Shown one piece after another: positions 53,654 to 61,946 of a stretch of DNA of 64,000 nucleotides. The stretch comes from Paenibacillus hamazuiensis. GTDB lineage: Bacteria; Bacillota; Bacilli; Paenibacillales; NBRC-103111. The notes beneath the pieces were generated by a model that did no database searches, was not told where the DNA came from, and worked only from the letters and a program-made list of their open reading frames with translations. Position 1 is the stretch's first letter. Every line of letters starts with the position of its first letter. Made by a program: the position numbers and the translations under genes. The stretch is from contig NZ_JALRMO010000001.1 of the NCBI RefSeq assembly GCF_023276405.1, positions 5,146,001 to 5,210,000 of the forward strand, read 5' to 3'.

Positions 53654-55096
53654 ATGTCTACCGATCAACAAACTCGGCTTCATGCCGCAGCACCGGAAAT
53701 GGCTGCCGTTCAAAAGCGGGCATTAGGATGGAGTTTGGCTCTGCTCGCCCTGGCCCAACTCATTTACTCGCTTGACATCAATATCGTTTACGTTGCTCTC
53801 CCGGAAATTGGCCAAGGACTCGGTTTTTCGAAGCAGTCGCTGCAATGGGTGGTCAGCGCTTATACGATTTTCTGCGGAGGGTTTCTGCTTCTTGGGGGGC
53901 GTGCCGCCGATTTGCTGGGACATAAGAGGATGTTTGTTTTCGCTTTGCTTCTCTATGCAGTTTCGTCATTACTCGGTGGACTCGCTTGGAACGCGCCAGT
54001 CATTATCATCGCCCGCGCGATCCAAGGCATCGGTGCGGCGTTTCTCTTTCCGGCCACTTTGTCGCTGATCAACCGATTGTTTGAAGAAGGACCGCGCCGT
54101 AACCGCGCCCTTGCCATATGGGGCGGAGCTGGCGCCAGCGGACTGACGTTAGGTTCGCTATTGGGCGGATTGCTGACCGATGCCTTCGGCTGGGAAGCCG
54201 TCTTTTATGTCAATGTGCCGCTCGCAGGTATCGTCGCGCTGGTCGCCACGTTTATTATTCCCCGCGACGAGCCGAAGGTACGGAAGCGCCGCTTTGATAT
54301 ACCCGGGGCCGTCACAGTGACCGCAGGCGCCACACTCTTGGTTTATGTTCTCGTGCAGGGGCCTGAATTCGGTTGGACTTCTCCGAATATGATTGTATGC
54401 GCCATTCTTTCCTTAATGCTCCTAGCGGGGTTTACTTTAATCCAGGCCCGGAGCGCCGATCCGTTAATGCCTTTGCAGCTATTCCGCAATCGCAGCCTGG
54501 TTGCAGGCACTATCATCACTTTCATTTTTATGGGAACGTACGGCGCGCTGCCGTATTTCCTTACGATACTTTTTCAAAACGTACACGGATACAGTGCTCT
54601 GAATGCCGGACTTGCCTTTATTATCCCTTCTCTGGCCATAGCGGCGGGCACCCAGCTCGGCGAAAGGCTGGCCACCCGTCTGGAGGCACGCAATACGCTG
54701 CTGATCGGCCTGCTCATCGGAGTTGCCGGTACGGTACTGATTCCGGTAGGCGTGTATTCCGGCAGCAGTTATCTTATCATCGTTCCGGGCATCGTTATCT
54801 CCGGTATCGGCCAAGGGATTACATGGACCGGCATGTGGGTCGCCGCCTCCAGCGGCGTAGCCGAGGAAGACCAAGGCGTCGCATCCGGTATTGCGTCAAC
54901 CACGTTAAATATCGGCAACGCCGTAGGCCTTGCCATTCTGATAGCCGTTGCCAATATGGGTATTCAAGGAAAAACCGGCGATGCTCTGCGTGAAGCCATC
55001 GCTGCGGGTGAGCGGACAGCCATTTATTTGGCGGCGCTCGGCATTCTTCTCGGTGCGGTTGTCGCTTTGTTTTTGCCTCGAAAACAAACCCGTTAA
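53654..55096 (+). CDS. DHA2 family MFS drug exporter (EmrB/QacA type)
   Basis: A 480-residue exporter with about 14 membrane segments. Motif GLGFSKQSLQWVVSAYTIFC and the loop GGRAADLLGHKRMFVFALLL are typical; ARAIQGIGAAFLFPATLSLI is the next signature. Multidrug proton antiporter of the QacA/EmrB type. AAAGGAGG lies nine bases before the ATG. Expression is likely released when the ArsR-type repressor binds its ligand. Confidence 0.94.
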   Translation: MSTDQQTRLHAAAPEMAAVQKRALGWSLALLALAQLIYSLDINIVYVALPEIGQGLGFSKQSLQWVVSAYTIFCGGFLLLGGRAADLLGHKRMFVFALLLYAVSSLLGGLAWNAPVIIIARAIQGIGAAFLFPATLSLINRLFEEGPRRNRALAIWGGAGASGLTLGSLLGGLLTDAFGWEAVFYVNVPLAGIVALVATFIIPRDEPKVRKRRFDIPGAVTVTAGATLLVYVLVQGPEFGWTSPNMIVCAILSLMLLAGFTLIQARSADPLMPLQLFRNRSLVAGTIITFIFMGTYGALPYFLTILFQNVHGYSALNAGLAFIIPSLAIAAGTQLGERLATRLEARNTLLIGLLIGVAGTVLIPVGVYSGSSYLIIVPGIVISGIGQGITWTGMWVAASSGVAEEDQGVASGIASTTLNIGNAVGLAILIAVANMGIQGKTGDALREAIAAGERTAIYLAALGILLGAVVALFLPRKQTR

Positions 55097-55219
55097 CTTA
55101 ATGGGGCCGCCTGAATCTTGCCCACAGCGGCCCCATGATGTTTTTCTGTGCTTTGTCTCTGTCAGGTTAATCGTAAACATGCAAGGGATCGGTTCCATCG
55201 CCGTGTTATATGTTCGCAG

Positions 55220-55912
55220 TTACTTCAAAAGATATTGGTAATTGGGGAGGAAGTCATCCTTATTGGGTCCTTTAAGATGCTCATAATTTTTAATTTCAAC
55301 TCCAGCCGACGAGATCCGAAATGTAAATACATCTTCGCCGACAGGTATATGAGGACCGACCATTGGTTGAGCATCTATGGTGATTAAAAAATCAAAACCA
55401 CGGAAAGCAGCTACCCTTTCAATGTTCTTCACATTGACGGAATCCGGATGAATTACTGGTGGTATTGTAATTATATCTGCATATACCTCAGCAAGTTTCT
55501 CTTGCATATGCGGAAGTAGACTTATGACAAGCATATCTTGCAGCTGCAGTTCCCGTGAGTCCTCAAGCGGCTTACTACCGGCTGCATTTGAAGTTTGCTC
55601 GGAAAAAGCTTTTTCAGCAGCATAGCGAACGTCTATTTGATGTTTGTTATCCGTCTCAGGAGAGGCTTGCGTGTATTTTACAAGAGCACCGCTGCTCTCA
55701 GCGAATAAACGAAGAGGTACATATGCCTTATTGTTGTAGCTAAGCACCTCTTCGCCTTCCTGAAGCTGTACTTCTTTGGAAAGTCCGTTGGCTAGAAAAA
55801 AAGTAACTTTACTTGGAAAGATTATTGCTTCGATTGCACTCGAAGCAAATACAGAAGTTGCTGCCATTAAGAAGGCACCGCACAGCACTCCTACAATAAA
55901 ATGTTTTTTCAA
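55220..55912 (-). CDS. Secreted stalk-domain protein with DUF3888-like C-terminus
   Basis: A 230-residue exported protein: signal peptide FIVGVLCGAFLMAATSVFAS, then a copper-amine-oxidase-N-like 'stalk' domain (EVLSYNNKAYVPLRLFAESS, GALVKYTQ) and a C-terminal part (LQDMLVISLLPHMQEKLAEV, VPVGEDVFTF-like strand) resembling DUF3888. It probably sits at the cell surface. Monocistronic. The stalk domain is a common non-catalytic module in Paenibacillus surface proteins. Confidence 0.8.
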   Translation of the reverse strand: MKKHFIVGVLCGAFLMAATSVFASSAIEAIIFPSKVTFFLANGLSKEVQLQEGEEVLSYNNKAYVPLRLFAESSGALVKYTQASPETDNKHQIDVRYAAEKAFSEQTSNAAGSKPLEDSRELQLQDMLVISLLPHMQEKLAEVYADIITIPPVIHPDSVNVKNIERVAAFRGFDFLITIDAQPMVGPHIPVGEDVFTFRISSAGVEIKNYEHLKGPNKDDFLPNYQYLLK

Positions 55913-56106
55913 TTCGTCCTCTCCCTTTCAAATGTCAATTCTTTCTATACTAATTGACGAAGCCAATGTACTATTAGTTACAAACGACCATAAATAAATA
56001 TCGCCAACTCGAACGATTCTGTCCGTGGGACCTAGATTCCCGAGAGCTTTTCAATTCATCACTGGCCCCGGATCACATCGATAGTGTGGTTAGACTGGCG
56101 GTTTCT

Positions 56107-57211
56107 TCAGCTGTCTTCAGTAGAGAACAGGCTGAGAACGTAATGCCTTTGGCCGTCGCTGCATCCATCCAGAAAAAGCCGTCTTCCACTCCAGGGTGTC
56201 TCTTCCCATGTCATGGACTTGCAGGAAACCTTGTAAGCTTTCTCCACCGTCATTTTGTCCCGTGAGGGATCGAATTGCATCCGGATGTTATCATCCCATA
56301 TAAATGGGTCCGGAATCTATGGAATAGCGAACAACGCGCATATTATCAGGCACCTTATTGTTAACGTTTTTCTGAAAATTCTCGAGCTTACCGAAGTTTT
56401 CTATTTTTAACGGCACGCTGACAACGGCATTGTTATCTTTGAGAGTAACGGAGCGATCATGATCATTCCAGATTACGCTAAAATCCAATTCCTCCATAAG
56501 GTCACGAAGCGGCGCATAAACGATTCCGTCATCCCGGAAGCTAATCGTATCCAGATATTTGGGTCCATTTTTCAGTATGAGGATGTTGCTTCCTGTAATG
56601 ACGGTAACATTCTTATTTCCTTTGGCTAATTTGATTTGCTCGTGGTCGTCCGGATGACTCGTTCGCTCGATTCCTAGTTCTTTTAACAAGTCATCCCGAA
56701 GAGGCAGTACGGCCTTGTTTCTGGGATCTATGCGGACAGCACTAATTTTTTCGTGATGATAGCGCAGCTTGACGTCACTTACGGCCATTGAGGAATTATG
56801 TTCATACGTCTGCACTGGTTTGCCCAAAAGACTTTCGTCCAGCGGCTTCTCATCGTTTACGGCTCCGGTGCCGGAACAAAGTGAAGTAGTCCCATCAGCA
56901 TCTTTGAATACAAGATACGATTTGCCAAACTGAAAAGAAATACCACAAGCCGCACTACTGGAATAAACGTGCGTAAACGAAGGGACGTCTCCTTTATAAA
57001 CGCTCGAAACCTCAAACTCCACATTGACTTGAACGAGCTGTTTACTGTGCCATATTCCCACCACCTTGCCGATAAAAACCTGCTCCGCGCGCTCGACCTT
57101 CTGTTCAAAGGTTAGCGGTATACAGCTGCAAGCATAGCAGGTCGCTCCTGAAATTAGCAGCGAAACCAGCAGTCCAACCAGCAGAGTCGGTACGGATCGT
57201 TTAATATTCAA
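56107..57211 (-). pseudogene. Secreted protein with TIMP/NTR-like and stalk domains, apparent C-terminal frameshift
   Basis: The main frame (56291-57211) gives 306 residues: signal peptide ending near GATCYA, then a Cys-led netrin/TIMP-like domain (CSCIPLTFEQKVERAEQVFI) with conserved VYSSSAACGISFQFGKSYLV, and a stalk domain (IVYAPLRDLMEELDFSVIWN). It stops after DSGPIYMG. One base further along, another frame continues with protein-like sequence PFIWDDNIRMQFDPSRDKMT, through EETPWSGRRLFLDGCSDGQR to a stop at 56107, as if the natural C-terminus were split off by a +1 shift. The gene may work without it. The gap between 55912 and 56107 holds nothing else. Confidence 0.6.
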
Positions 57212-57296
57212 ATTTCTTCACCTCCACCTCTTGATACGCCCATATAATGGTAAATGTTTCGCAGGAACATTGAAAAATATTGAAGTTAATCGAAAG

Positions 57297-57323
57297 AGGC
57301 AGCCGATGTTTATACGGCTGCCT
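57297..57323. terminator. Hairpin downstream of the SDR gene
   Basis: AGGCAGCCG and CGGCTGCCT form a 9-bp stem, followed by ACGTTTTCTT on the plus strand and CTTTCG on the minus strand. It lies between the SDR stop (57408) and the start of the stalk-domain gene. Confidence 0.55.
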
Positions 57324-57407
57324 ACGTTTTCTTATTTCGTTATCGTCGTCTCCGTCAGCGGAGCAATCGGTGCTTAAGCTTATTTAATCGCCGTTCTATT
57401 CATGTCT

Positions 57408-58199
57408 TTAGATGATAAAGTTGCCGCCATCCACTGTGAGATAGGCTCCGGTTACAAATGAGGCTTGATTGGAGGCCAGATAGGTGATGGCAGAAGCCAT
57501 ATCTTCAGGTCGGCCATTCCTCCGCAAAGGAGTCATTTGAGCTATCTGGTTTTTTATCTCCTGTGGCGCTCCGGCGTTTAGATCGGTAAGAATCATTCCT
57601 CCACCCACCGTATTGACCCTAATGCCTGCGGGCCCCAGTTCGAGTGCCATATGCTGCATCATCGCCTCCACGCTGGCCTTGGCTACGGCAACGGCTACAG
57701 CTATTCCTCCCTCGTTGGGTCGGCGGGCATGGGTAGCACTGACGAAAATGATACTTCCTCGTTGTTGCTTCATCATATCCGGAAGAACCGCCTGGCTCGG
57801 AAAGTAAGCTGCTTGTAATTGACCTCGAACGAATGACTCCAAAATACCCCAATGACTTGCTGTGAAAGGAGCGAGGATAGCTTGAAGCTGTTCGTGGGCA
57901 GGAATCTCGGAAGAGGAGCTGCTTGACGCTGGAGCATTGAGAACCAATGTATCAATTGATCCGAGAGTCTCACGAACGTGCGAAACCATTTGTTCAACTT
58001 CCTCCTGCTTCGTGACGTCCGCTTGAACGGCAATTGCCTTGCCTCCGGCGCTCTCAATAATTTCTACTACTTCTTGAGCAGCCGTTTTATTACGGTAGTA
58101 GTTAACGGCCACACGGGCACCGTGCTGTCCAAGTTGAATCGCTGTTGCTGCACCAATGCCACGACTTCCTCCTGTCACTAAGGCAATACGATCTTTCAT
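57408..58199 (-). CDS. SDR-fold protein without the catalytic Tyr
   Basis: A 263-residue short-chain dehydrogenase fold: GGSRGIGAATAIQLGQHG at the start and the C-terminal TYLASNQASFVTGAYLTVDG. The Ser is present in IFVSATHARRPN, but the YxxxK segment reads GGIAVAVAVAKASVEA: Lys remains, Tyr is replaced by Val. Also, the NNAG motif is LNAPAS. It is therefore probably a weak or non-enzymatic SDR. ATG 58199 has AAGGAAG 8 bases upstream. It follows the MarR gene and has a MarR-type operator before it. Confidence 0.88.
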   Translation of the reverse strand: MKDRIALVTGGSRGIGAATAIQLGQHGARVAVNYYRNKTAAQEVVEIIESAGGKAIAVQADVTKQEEVEQMVSHVRETLGSIDTLVLNAPASSSSSSEIPAHEQLQAILAPFTASHWGILESFVRGQLQAAYFPSQAVLPDMMKQQRGSIIFVSATHARRPNEGGIAVAVAVAKASVEAMMQHMALELGPAGIRVNTVGGGMILTDLNAGAPQEIKNQIAQMTPLRRNGRPEDMASAITYLASNQASFVTGAYLTVDGGNFII

Positions 58200-58245
58200 C
58201 GAGGGAACTTCCTTTTTCATACATATCCATCCTATCTTTTTTAAT

Positions 58246-58263
58246 AGTTTGCCGGCAAAGTAA
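58246..58263 (-). promoter_or_regulatory. MarR-type operator 1 (SDR gene)
   Basis: On the minus strand TTACTTTGCCGGCAAACT contains the palindrome TTTGCCGGCAAA. The 13-mer TTACTTTGCCGGC is repeated before the marR gene (58733-58745). It lies 47 bases upstream of the SDR start. Confidence 0.8.
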
Positions 58264-58290
58264 AATTACCTATAAAGCGAATCTCTCCCT

Positions 58291-58713
58291 TTAGGAAAGA
58301 TTCGCCAGACCTTGTTGAAGCAGCCGACGAAACAAAGCCTGCTCAAGCTCAGTCATATTGAGACAGATGCGAGCATCAAGATTTTTCCATACTTGCATGG
58401 CTGGCTCATAGAGTTCGCGCCCGGATTCGGTAAGATAGACACGAGAAATACGTGTGTCCTGCTCGTCAACATGACGCTTTACCAAGCCGATACGTTCCAT
58501 TCGCTGCACAGATTTAGTGATAGTCGGAAGTTCCAGCTTGAGGCGAGCCGCGAGTTGAGATTGAGATAGGCCATCTTCTTCCCAGAGCAAAAAAAGTACA
58601 AACTCTTGCGCTGCATGCAAACCCAACTGCTTAAGTGCTTCCTCGGCCTGCCTGCGGTGTTCTTTGATCAATTGAATGAGAGCGTAAGATACATCATTTT
58701 TAAATGAGTTCAT
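58291..58713 (-). CDS. MarR family transcriptional regulator
   Basis: A 140-residue wHTH regulator: helices ALIQLIKEHRRQAEEALKQL, recognition helix DGLSQSQLAARLKLELPTIT followed by KSVQRMERIGLVKRHVDEQD, and the wing RISRVYLTESGRELYEPAMQ. The ATG 58713 has GAGGGAC upstream; the longer frame reads through the operator. It precedes the SDR gene, and a common operator lies in front of both. Confidence 0.93.
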   Translation of the reverse strand: MNSFKNDVSYALIQLIKEHRRQAEEALKQLGLHAAQEFVLFLLWEEDGLSQSQLAARLKLELPTITKSVQRMERIGLVKRHVDEQDTRISRVYLTESGRELYEPAMQVWKNLDARICLNMTELEQALFRRLLQQGLANLS

Positions 58714-58732
58714 AGGTACTGTCCCTCGTTTT

Positions 58733-58748
58733 TTACTTTGCCGGCTAT
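58733..58748 (-). promoter_or_regulatory. MarR-type operator 2 (marR gene)
   Basis: TTACTTTGCCGGC on the plus strand (58733-58745), the same 13-mer as the operator before the SDR gene, followed by TATTT; it lies 20 bases upstream of the marR start. Confidence 0.78.
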
Positions 58749-58914
58749 TTAAAACCAAATATAACTGTTTAGATTCCGAATGTCAAGGCCGAACTTTGAG
58801 ACTTCCATCAAACGCTATCTCGCGGAACAACTTTGCTTTCCGTTAAACGACTCATTTTCAAATGTAAATATGCCTTGTTTTCAACACATTTATTAAACTA
58901 TCCTGCCCATAGCG

Positions 58915-58956
58915 CCACGACGGCAGCCGATCTTTTCCGGCCGGCCACCGTCGTGG
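58915..58956. terminator. Orphan hairpin in a decayed region
   Basis: CCACGACGG and CCGTCGTGG form a perfect 9-bp stem across a 24-base loop. No T-run follows. It lies downstream of the chemoreceptor fragment and may be what remains of its terminator. Confidence 0.45.
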
Positions 58957-58972
58957 TCCGTCAAAGTTCTTG

Positions 58973-59107
58973 TCATCCGACATTCAGCTTCATTTCACGG
59001 GCAGCTTCAATAGCGGCATTTAAACCAAGCAAGTGGGTTTGACTGGCAAAGTCATGGATCACTCGCACTATGTTTTGAACCGAGCTGGATTTATGCTCCA
59101 ATTCGAG
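58973..59107 (-). pseudogene. Fragment of a methyl-accepting chemotaxis protein
   Basis: About 44 codons read LELEHKSSSVQNIVRVIHDF and then ASQTHLLGLNAAIEAAREMK before a stop. This is the conserved hairpin core of the MCP signalling domain (QTxLLxLNAAIEAAR). The rest of the receptor is absent; in particular the usual GxGFAVVA follows nowhere. Confidence 0.85.
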
Positions 59108-59274
59108 CAAGAATCGGAACAATCCCAAAATAATACGGGTCATTCGCCATAATGAAAGTTAAATACCATGCTCGTAACGGAAACGATGATGGGTAGCTGC
59201 GAGCTGAGTGTATCAGGAATGATTGAGACGAGAGCACCCGCCATCGCGTCCATCATTTTTGCCCCTTGTGTCAT
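59091..59274 (-). pseudogene. Fragment of a CitMHS-type citrate/anion transporter
   Basis: From ATG 59274 the frame reads MMDAMAGALVSIIPDTLSSQ and LPIIVSVTSM, then breaks; in a second frame MANDPYYFGIVPILARIGA follows to a stop at 59091. Both match the conserved region of CitMHS transporters (MP/S-NDxYYFGxxPxLA). The copy is frameshifted and lacks both ends. It joins the MCP fragment directly, so this region is a patchwork of gene scraps. Confidence 0.8.
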
Positions 59275-59359
59275 TCGATTTATTTATCTCCTTTTCGCAA
59301 TCTCTCACCGATGGCCAGCACTTCTTCCTTTGACCGCCACATGCATCCGTTTAATCATG

Positions 59360-59782
59360 TCATTTCCCTTCTCTCACAAACAACTCGATGCGATCTTTAA
59401 TCGAATCGCGCACTTCCCGGAATTTTGCCATGATTTCTTCTTCGGTTCCGATCGCTTTCGCAGGGTCTTCAAATCCCCAGTGCCATTTAACCACATTTTT
59501 GTTCAAGATGACGGGACAATGCTCATCGGCATGGCCGCACAAGGTGATGACGTAGTCCGCTCTGTTCAATATCTCTGGATCAATCACGTCCGATGTATGG
59601 TTCGAAATGTCTACACCTGCTTCTTTCATAACAGAAACGGCGCGAGGGTTCAAGCCATGTGCTTCCAGGCCGGCGCTCTTCACTTCGTACTTGTCGCCGC
59701 CAAACGATTTCAAGAATCCGTCAGCGATCTGGCTTCTGCAGGAGTTTCCGGTGCAAAGAAAATATACTAATTTTTTGTCCAT
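59360..59782 (-). CDS. arsC: Arsenate reductase (thioredoxin type)
   Basis: A 140-residue low-molecular-weight-phosphatase-like arsenate reductase. P-loop with nucleophile is [16 protein letters not shown] (Cys10, Arg16); redox Cys at about 82 in [14 protein letters not shown] is followed by a second Cys at 89, the disulfide-relay pair of the B. subtilis ArsC type. It reduces arsenate to arsenite with thioredoxin. ATG 59782 has AAAGGGG upstream. Third gene of an arsR-aquaporin-arsC operon, 16 bases after the aquaporin gene. Confidence 0.95.
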   Translation of the reverse strand: MDKKLVYFLCTGNSCRSQIADGFLKSFGGDKYEVKSAGLEAHGLNPRAVSVMKEAGVDISNHTSDVIDPEILNRADYVITLCGHADEHCPVILNKNVVKWHWGFEDPAKAIGTEEEIMAKFREVRDSIKDRIELFVREGK

Positions 59783-59798
59783 TGAGAAATTCCCCTTT

Positions 59799-60440
59799 TT
59801 ATTCATGGATGGTTTGATAAACCAAGGAGGCAGCAATAGCCCCAAGGATGGTCGCCACAATATAAAGCCATAGATGCTGTGTAGCACCCGAAACAAGAGC
59901 CGGACCTAGCGAGCGCGCAGGATTCATGGAAGCTCCGCAAATCGGACCCGCAAACATGGCCATGAGTCCAACAGTTCCTCCGATAGCAATACCGGCGAAG
60001 CTTTTAACCGCTTTTCCATGTACGGCCGACCCTAAAATAACCATCATCAGCACGAACGTCAATATAAACTCCAAGACAAAAGATTGTATTTCTGATGATC
60101 TAGGAAGTGTTGCACCTAAATTCGCGACGTTGCCAAACAGAAGAAGCAGCGTATAGCTTGCAAATAGCGCCGCGGCGAATTGGATCACAATATAAAACAA
60201 GCTGTCTCGGAGTGAAATATCTTTCCGCACCAGAAAGGCAATCGTAACGGCGGGATTAAAATGAGCCCCCGACACATGCCCAAAACAATAAATGAGTGCC
60301 ATAACGACAAGCCCAAAGGTTAAAGCGACGCCGACATGCGTAATATCTTTGGTAATTTGATCAATGACCATAGCTCCTGGGCCTGCAAAGACTAAGAAAT
60401 AAGTACCTATAAATTCAGCAATTAACTTTTTACGCAGCAT
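59799..60440 (-). CDS. MIP-family aquaporin/aquaglyceroporin in an ars operon
   Basis: A 213-residue channel with six membrane segments and both NPA motifs ([11 protein letters not shown] and [12 protein letters not shown]). GxxxG-rich half-helix repeats are typical of MIP channels. It lies between arsR and arsC, with 16 and 12 base gaps. In Sinorhizobium meliloti the analogous AqpS lets arsenite flow out after ArsC action, replacing an active pump; the same role is inferred here since neither ArsB nor Acr3 is nearby. Confidence 0.92.
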   Translation of the reverse strand: MLRKKLIAEFIGTYFLVFAGPGAMVIDQITKDITHVGVALTFGLVVMALIYCFGHVSGAHFNPAVTIAFLVRKDISLRDSLFYIVIQFAAALFASYTLLLLFGNVANLGATLPRSSEIQSFVLEFILTFVLMMVILGSAVHGKAVKSFAGIAIGGTVGLMAMFAGPICGASMNPARSLGPALVSGATQHLWLYIVATILGAIAASLVYQTIHE

Positions 60441-60452
60441 TCCTGTTTCCCC

Positions 60453-60764
60453 TTACTCGCATTCACAGGTTAGTTGTTCGACTCGCTCTTTTTGGCTTGG
60501 CAGATGCTTTAACAAGTCCACGAGGAAAGGCTTATCGTCTATGGCCAAAGAGTAATACACCCATTGACCTCTTTTGGATTCTTTGACCAAACCTCCATCC
60601 TTTAATTTACGCATGTGCTGACTGATATTGGGCTGGCTGGTTTGCAAGATCTCAACCATTTCACATACGCAAAGTTCTTTTTCCTGAAGCAATAGCAAGA
60701 TCGTTAACCTGGATTTGTCAGCCGCGAGCTTTAAAATTTCGACCATTTTTTCAATTTCTACCAT
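60453..60764 (-). CDS. arsR: ArsR arsenic-responsive repressor
   Basis: A 103-residue SmtB/ArsR protein. The metal site is ELCVCEMVEIL (CxC within the HTH), followed by LQTSQPNISQHMRKLKDGGL; the C-terminus has a CECE tail with further Cys. AAAGGAG lies six bases before ATG 60764. First gene of the ars operon, autoregulated through the inverted repeat at 60909-60934. Confidence 0.95.
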   Translation of the reverse strand: MVEIEKMVEILKLAADKSRLTILLLLQEKELCVCEMVEILQTSQPNISQHMRKLKDGGLVKESKRGQWVYYSLAIDDKPFLVDLLKHLPSQKERVEQLTCECE

Positions 60765-60775
60765 ATGGGGCTCCT

Positions 60776-60889
60776 TTATACAGGCACATTCAATCCTTTG
60801 AGTAAATCAATGACCTTTTTCTCGATTTCATTTCTTGTTTTGCGGAGTGCTTCAAGTAGATGCGGACTGCCTTTTTCATGATAATTCAA
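60776..60889 (-). pseudogene. Short ORF in the arsR leader, possibly an arsC-like remnant
   Basis: A TTG-led 37-codon frame, reading NYHEKGSPHLLEALRKTRNE and IEKKVIDLLKGLNVPV, ends 11 bases before the arsR start. Its end resembles the C-terminal helix of phosphatase-type arsenate reductases (FRxxRDxIxxK). It might be a remnant of a former first gene or a translated leader. Confidence 0.35.
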
Positions 60890-60908
60890 CCATTCTCATT
60901 TGTAAATA

Positions 60909-60934
60909 ATTATATAAGAAAATACTTATATAAT
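60909..60934 (-). promoter_or_regulatory. ArsR operator of the ars operon
   Basis: ATTATATAAG-N6-CTTATATAAT is a perfect inverted repeat with 10-bp arms, about 145 bases upstream of arsR; it resembles operators of Bacillota ArsR/SmtB repressors and overlaps A/T-rich promoter-like sequence. Confidence 0.82.
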
Positions 60935-61053
60935 GTAGCGAAGAATTTGTAGAAGTCCCCTCAGAATTTCCGTGATGGTCACTCCGCTATGTCTTCCTCG
61001 CCAACTTTGTATTCTTAGGAATCCTTTATGTGGCTGCTTTCGCCCGTAGCCGG

Positions 61054-61431
61054 TCAACCAAATCTGAAATATTGCAGCAATACAATACCAGCGCCTAAAG
61101 CAATTTCAAAGACCATGATAAAATCAAAATATTTCCCTGCCGAGCCAACTTTGATTCTTGAATACAACCTGCCGAGACCCGAGCAAATAACGACAATACC
61201 AATGAAATAGATTAAATCGGTAAGCTCGTGAAAACGAAAAACAGTCCAGGCCATCAGGAAGCCAAGGCCGAAATAAATGCCGCTCAGAAACCGGACCAGG
61301 TTATCTAAGACGCGTTGTGGCGGGGTTGTATTTGGCAAGAAATAGCCCGCTCCTTTTGTCAACAGGTTTAAACCTCCTGCCCGGCATATCAAGGCGACCA
61401 GACCCAGAAAAATCCTTAGCGTCAATTCCAT
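61054..61431 (-). CDS. DUF4345 family membrane protein
   Basis: A 125-residue protein with four membrane segments (IFLGLVALICRAGGLNLLTK; LDNLVRFLSGIYFGLGFLMA; LIYFIGIVVICSGLGRLYSR; FIMVFEIALGAGIVLLQYFR), the normal DUF4345 layout. AGGGAGAG precedes the ATG. It is alone. Function unknown. Confidence 0.85.
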   Translation of the reverse strand: MELTLRIFLGLVALICRAGGLNLLTKGAGYFLPNTTPPQRVLDNLVRFLSGIYFGLGFLMAWTVFRFHELTDLIYFIGIVVICSGLGRLYSRIKVGSAGKYFDFIMVFEIALGAGIVLLQYFRFG

Positions 61432-61946
61432 TGCTTCTCTCTCCCTTGATTTGCGTTGTTCTAGAACTTATCTACTTTGGCGATTTTACACCAAGTGTGA
61501 AGATCGAGTAAATGCTTCATTGCCTAGTGCCCCACTCCCGCCTCGACGAGAGGAATGGCGGACTGCGGTTGTTTGTAGATGGGGTACCACCTGCCAAATA
61601 ACACAAAACCCCCGTCGAGGAAATTTTCACCAAAATTAAAGTCGATTTTCCTGCGCTAAGGATTATATTCTAGTTTCATTTGCCACTTCGTATTCCCAGT
61701 CTTGGGTAAATGGATCTGGTTCAGGCAAATTCAACCTTCTATGAAATATAAGATTTGGATTGGACAATTCCTATGGCCTTCATAAGTAGACTTCGTCATC
61801 TAAATAATACCACATATTGGAACTATTCTACCCGTTCGCTTATCGGGGCCACCCGTTTATTATCCATGGCGGCCTCACGATTTGTTTTCTGCGCTATCGT
61901 ACCCGTTAGTTCAACCCCGTTAACTGATTAGGTAATGCAAACTACT
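61432..61946. other. Intergenic region with one short coding remnant
   Basis: No full gene. Between 61663 and 61776 on the minus strand a 36-codon frame reads LSNPNLIFHRRLNLPEPDPF and then TQDWEYEVANETRI before a stop, which looks like a genuine protein C-terminus whose 5' part is gone (a stop lies just upstream). Nothing else is recognisable. Confidence 0.45.

Noticed and set aside
59168-59770. 200-residue plus-strand ORF across the arsC region
   Set aside because: It is antisense to arsC and to the CitMHS remnant, which both have clear motifs.
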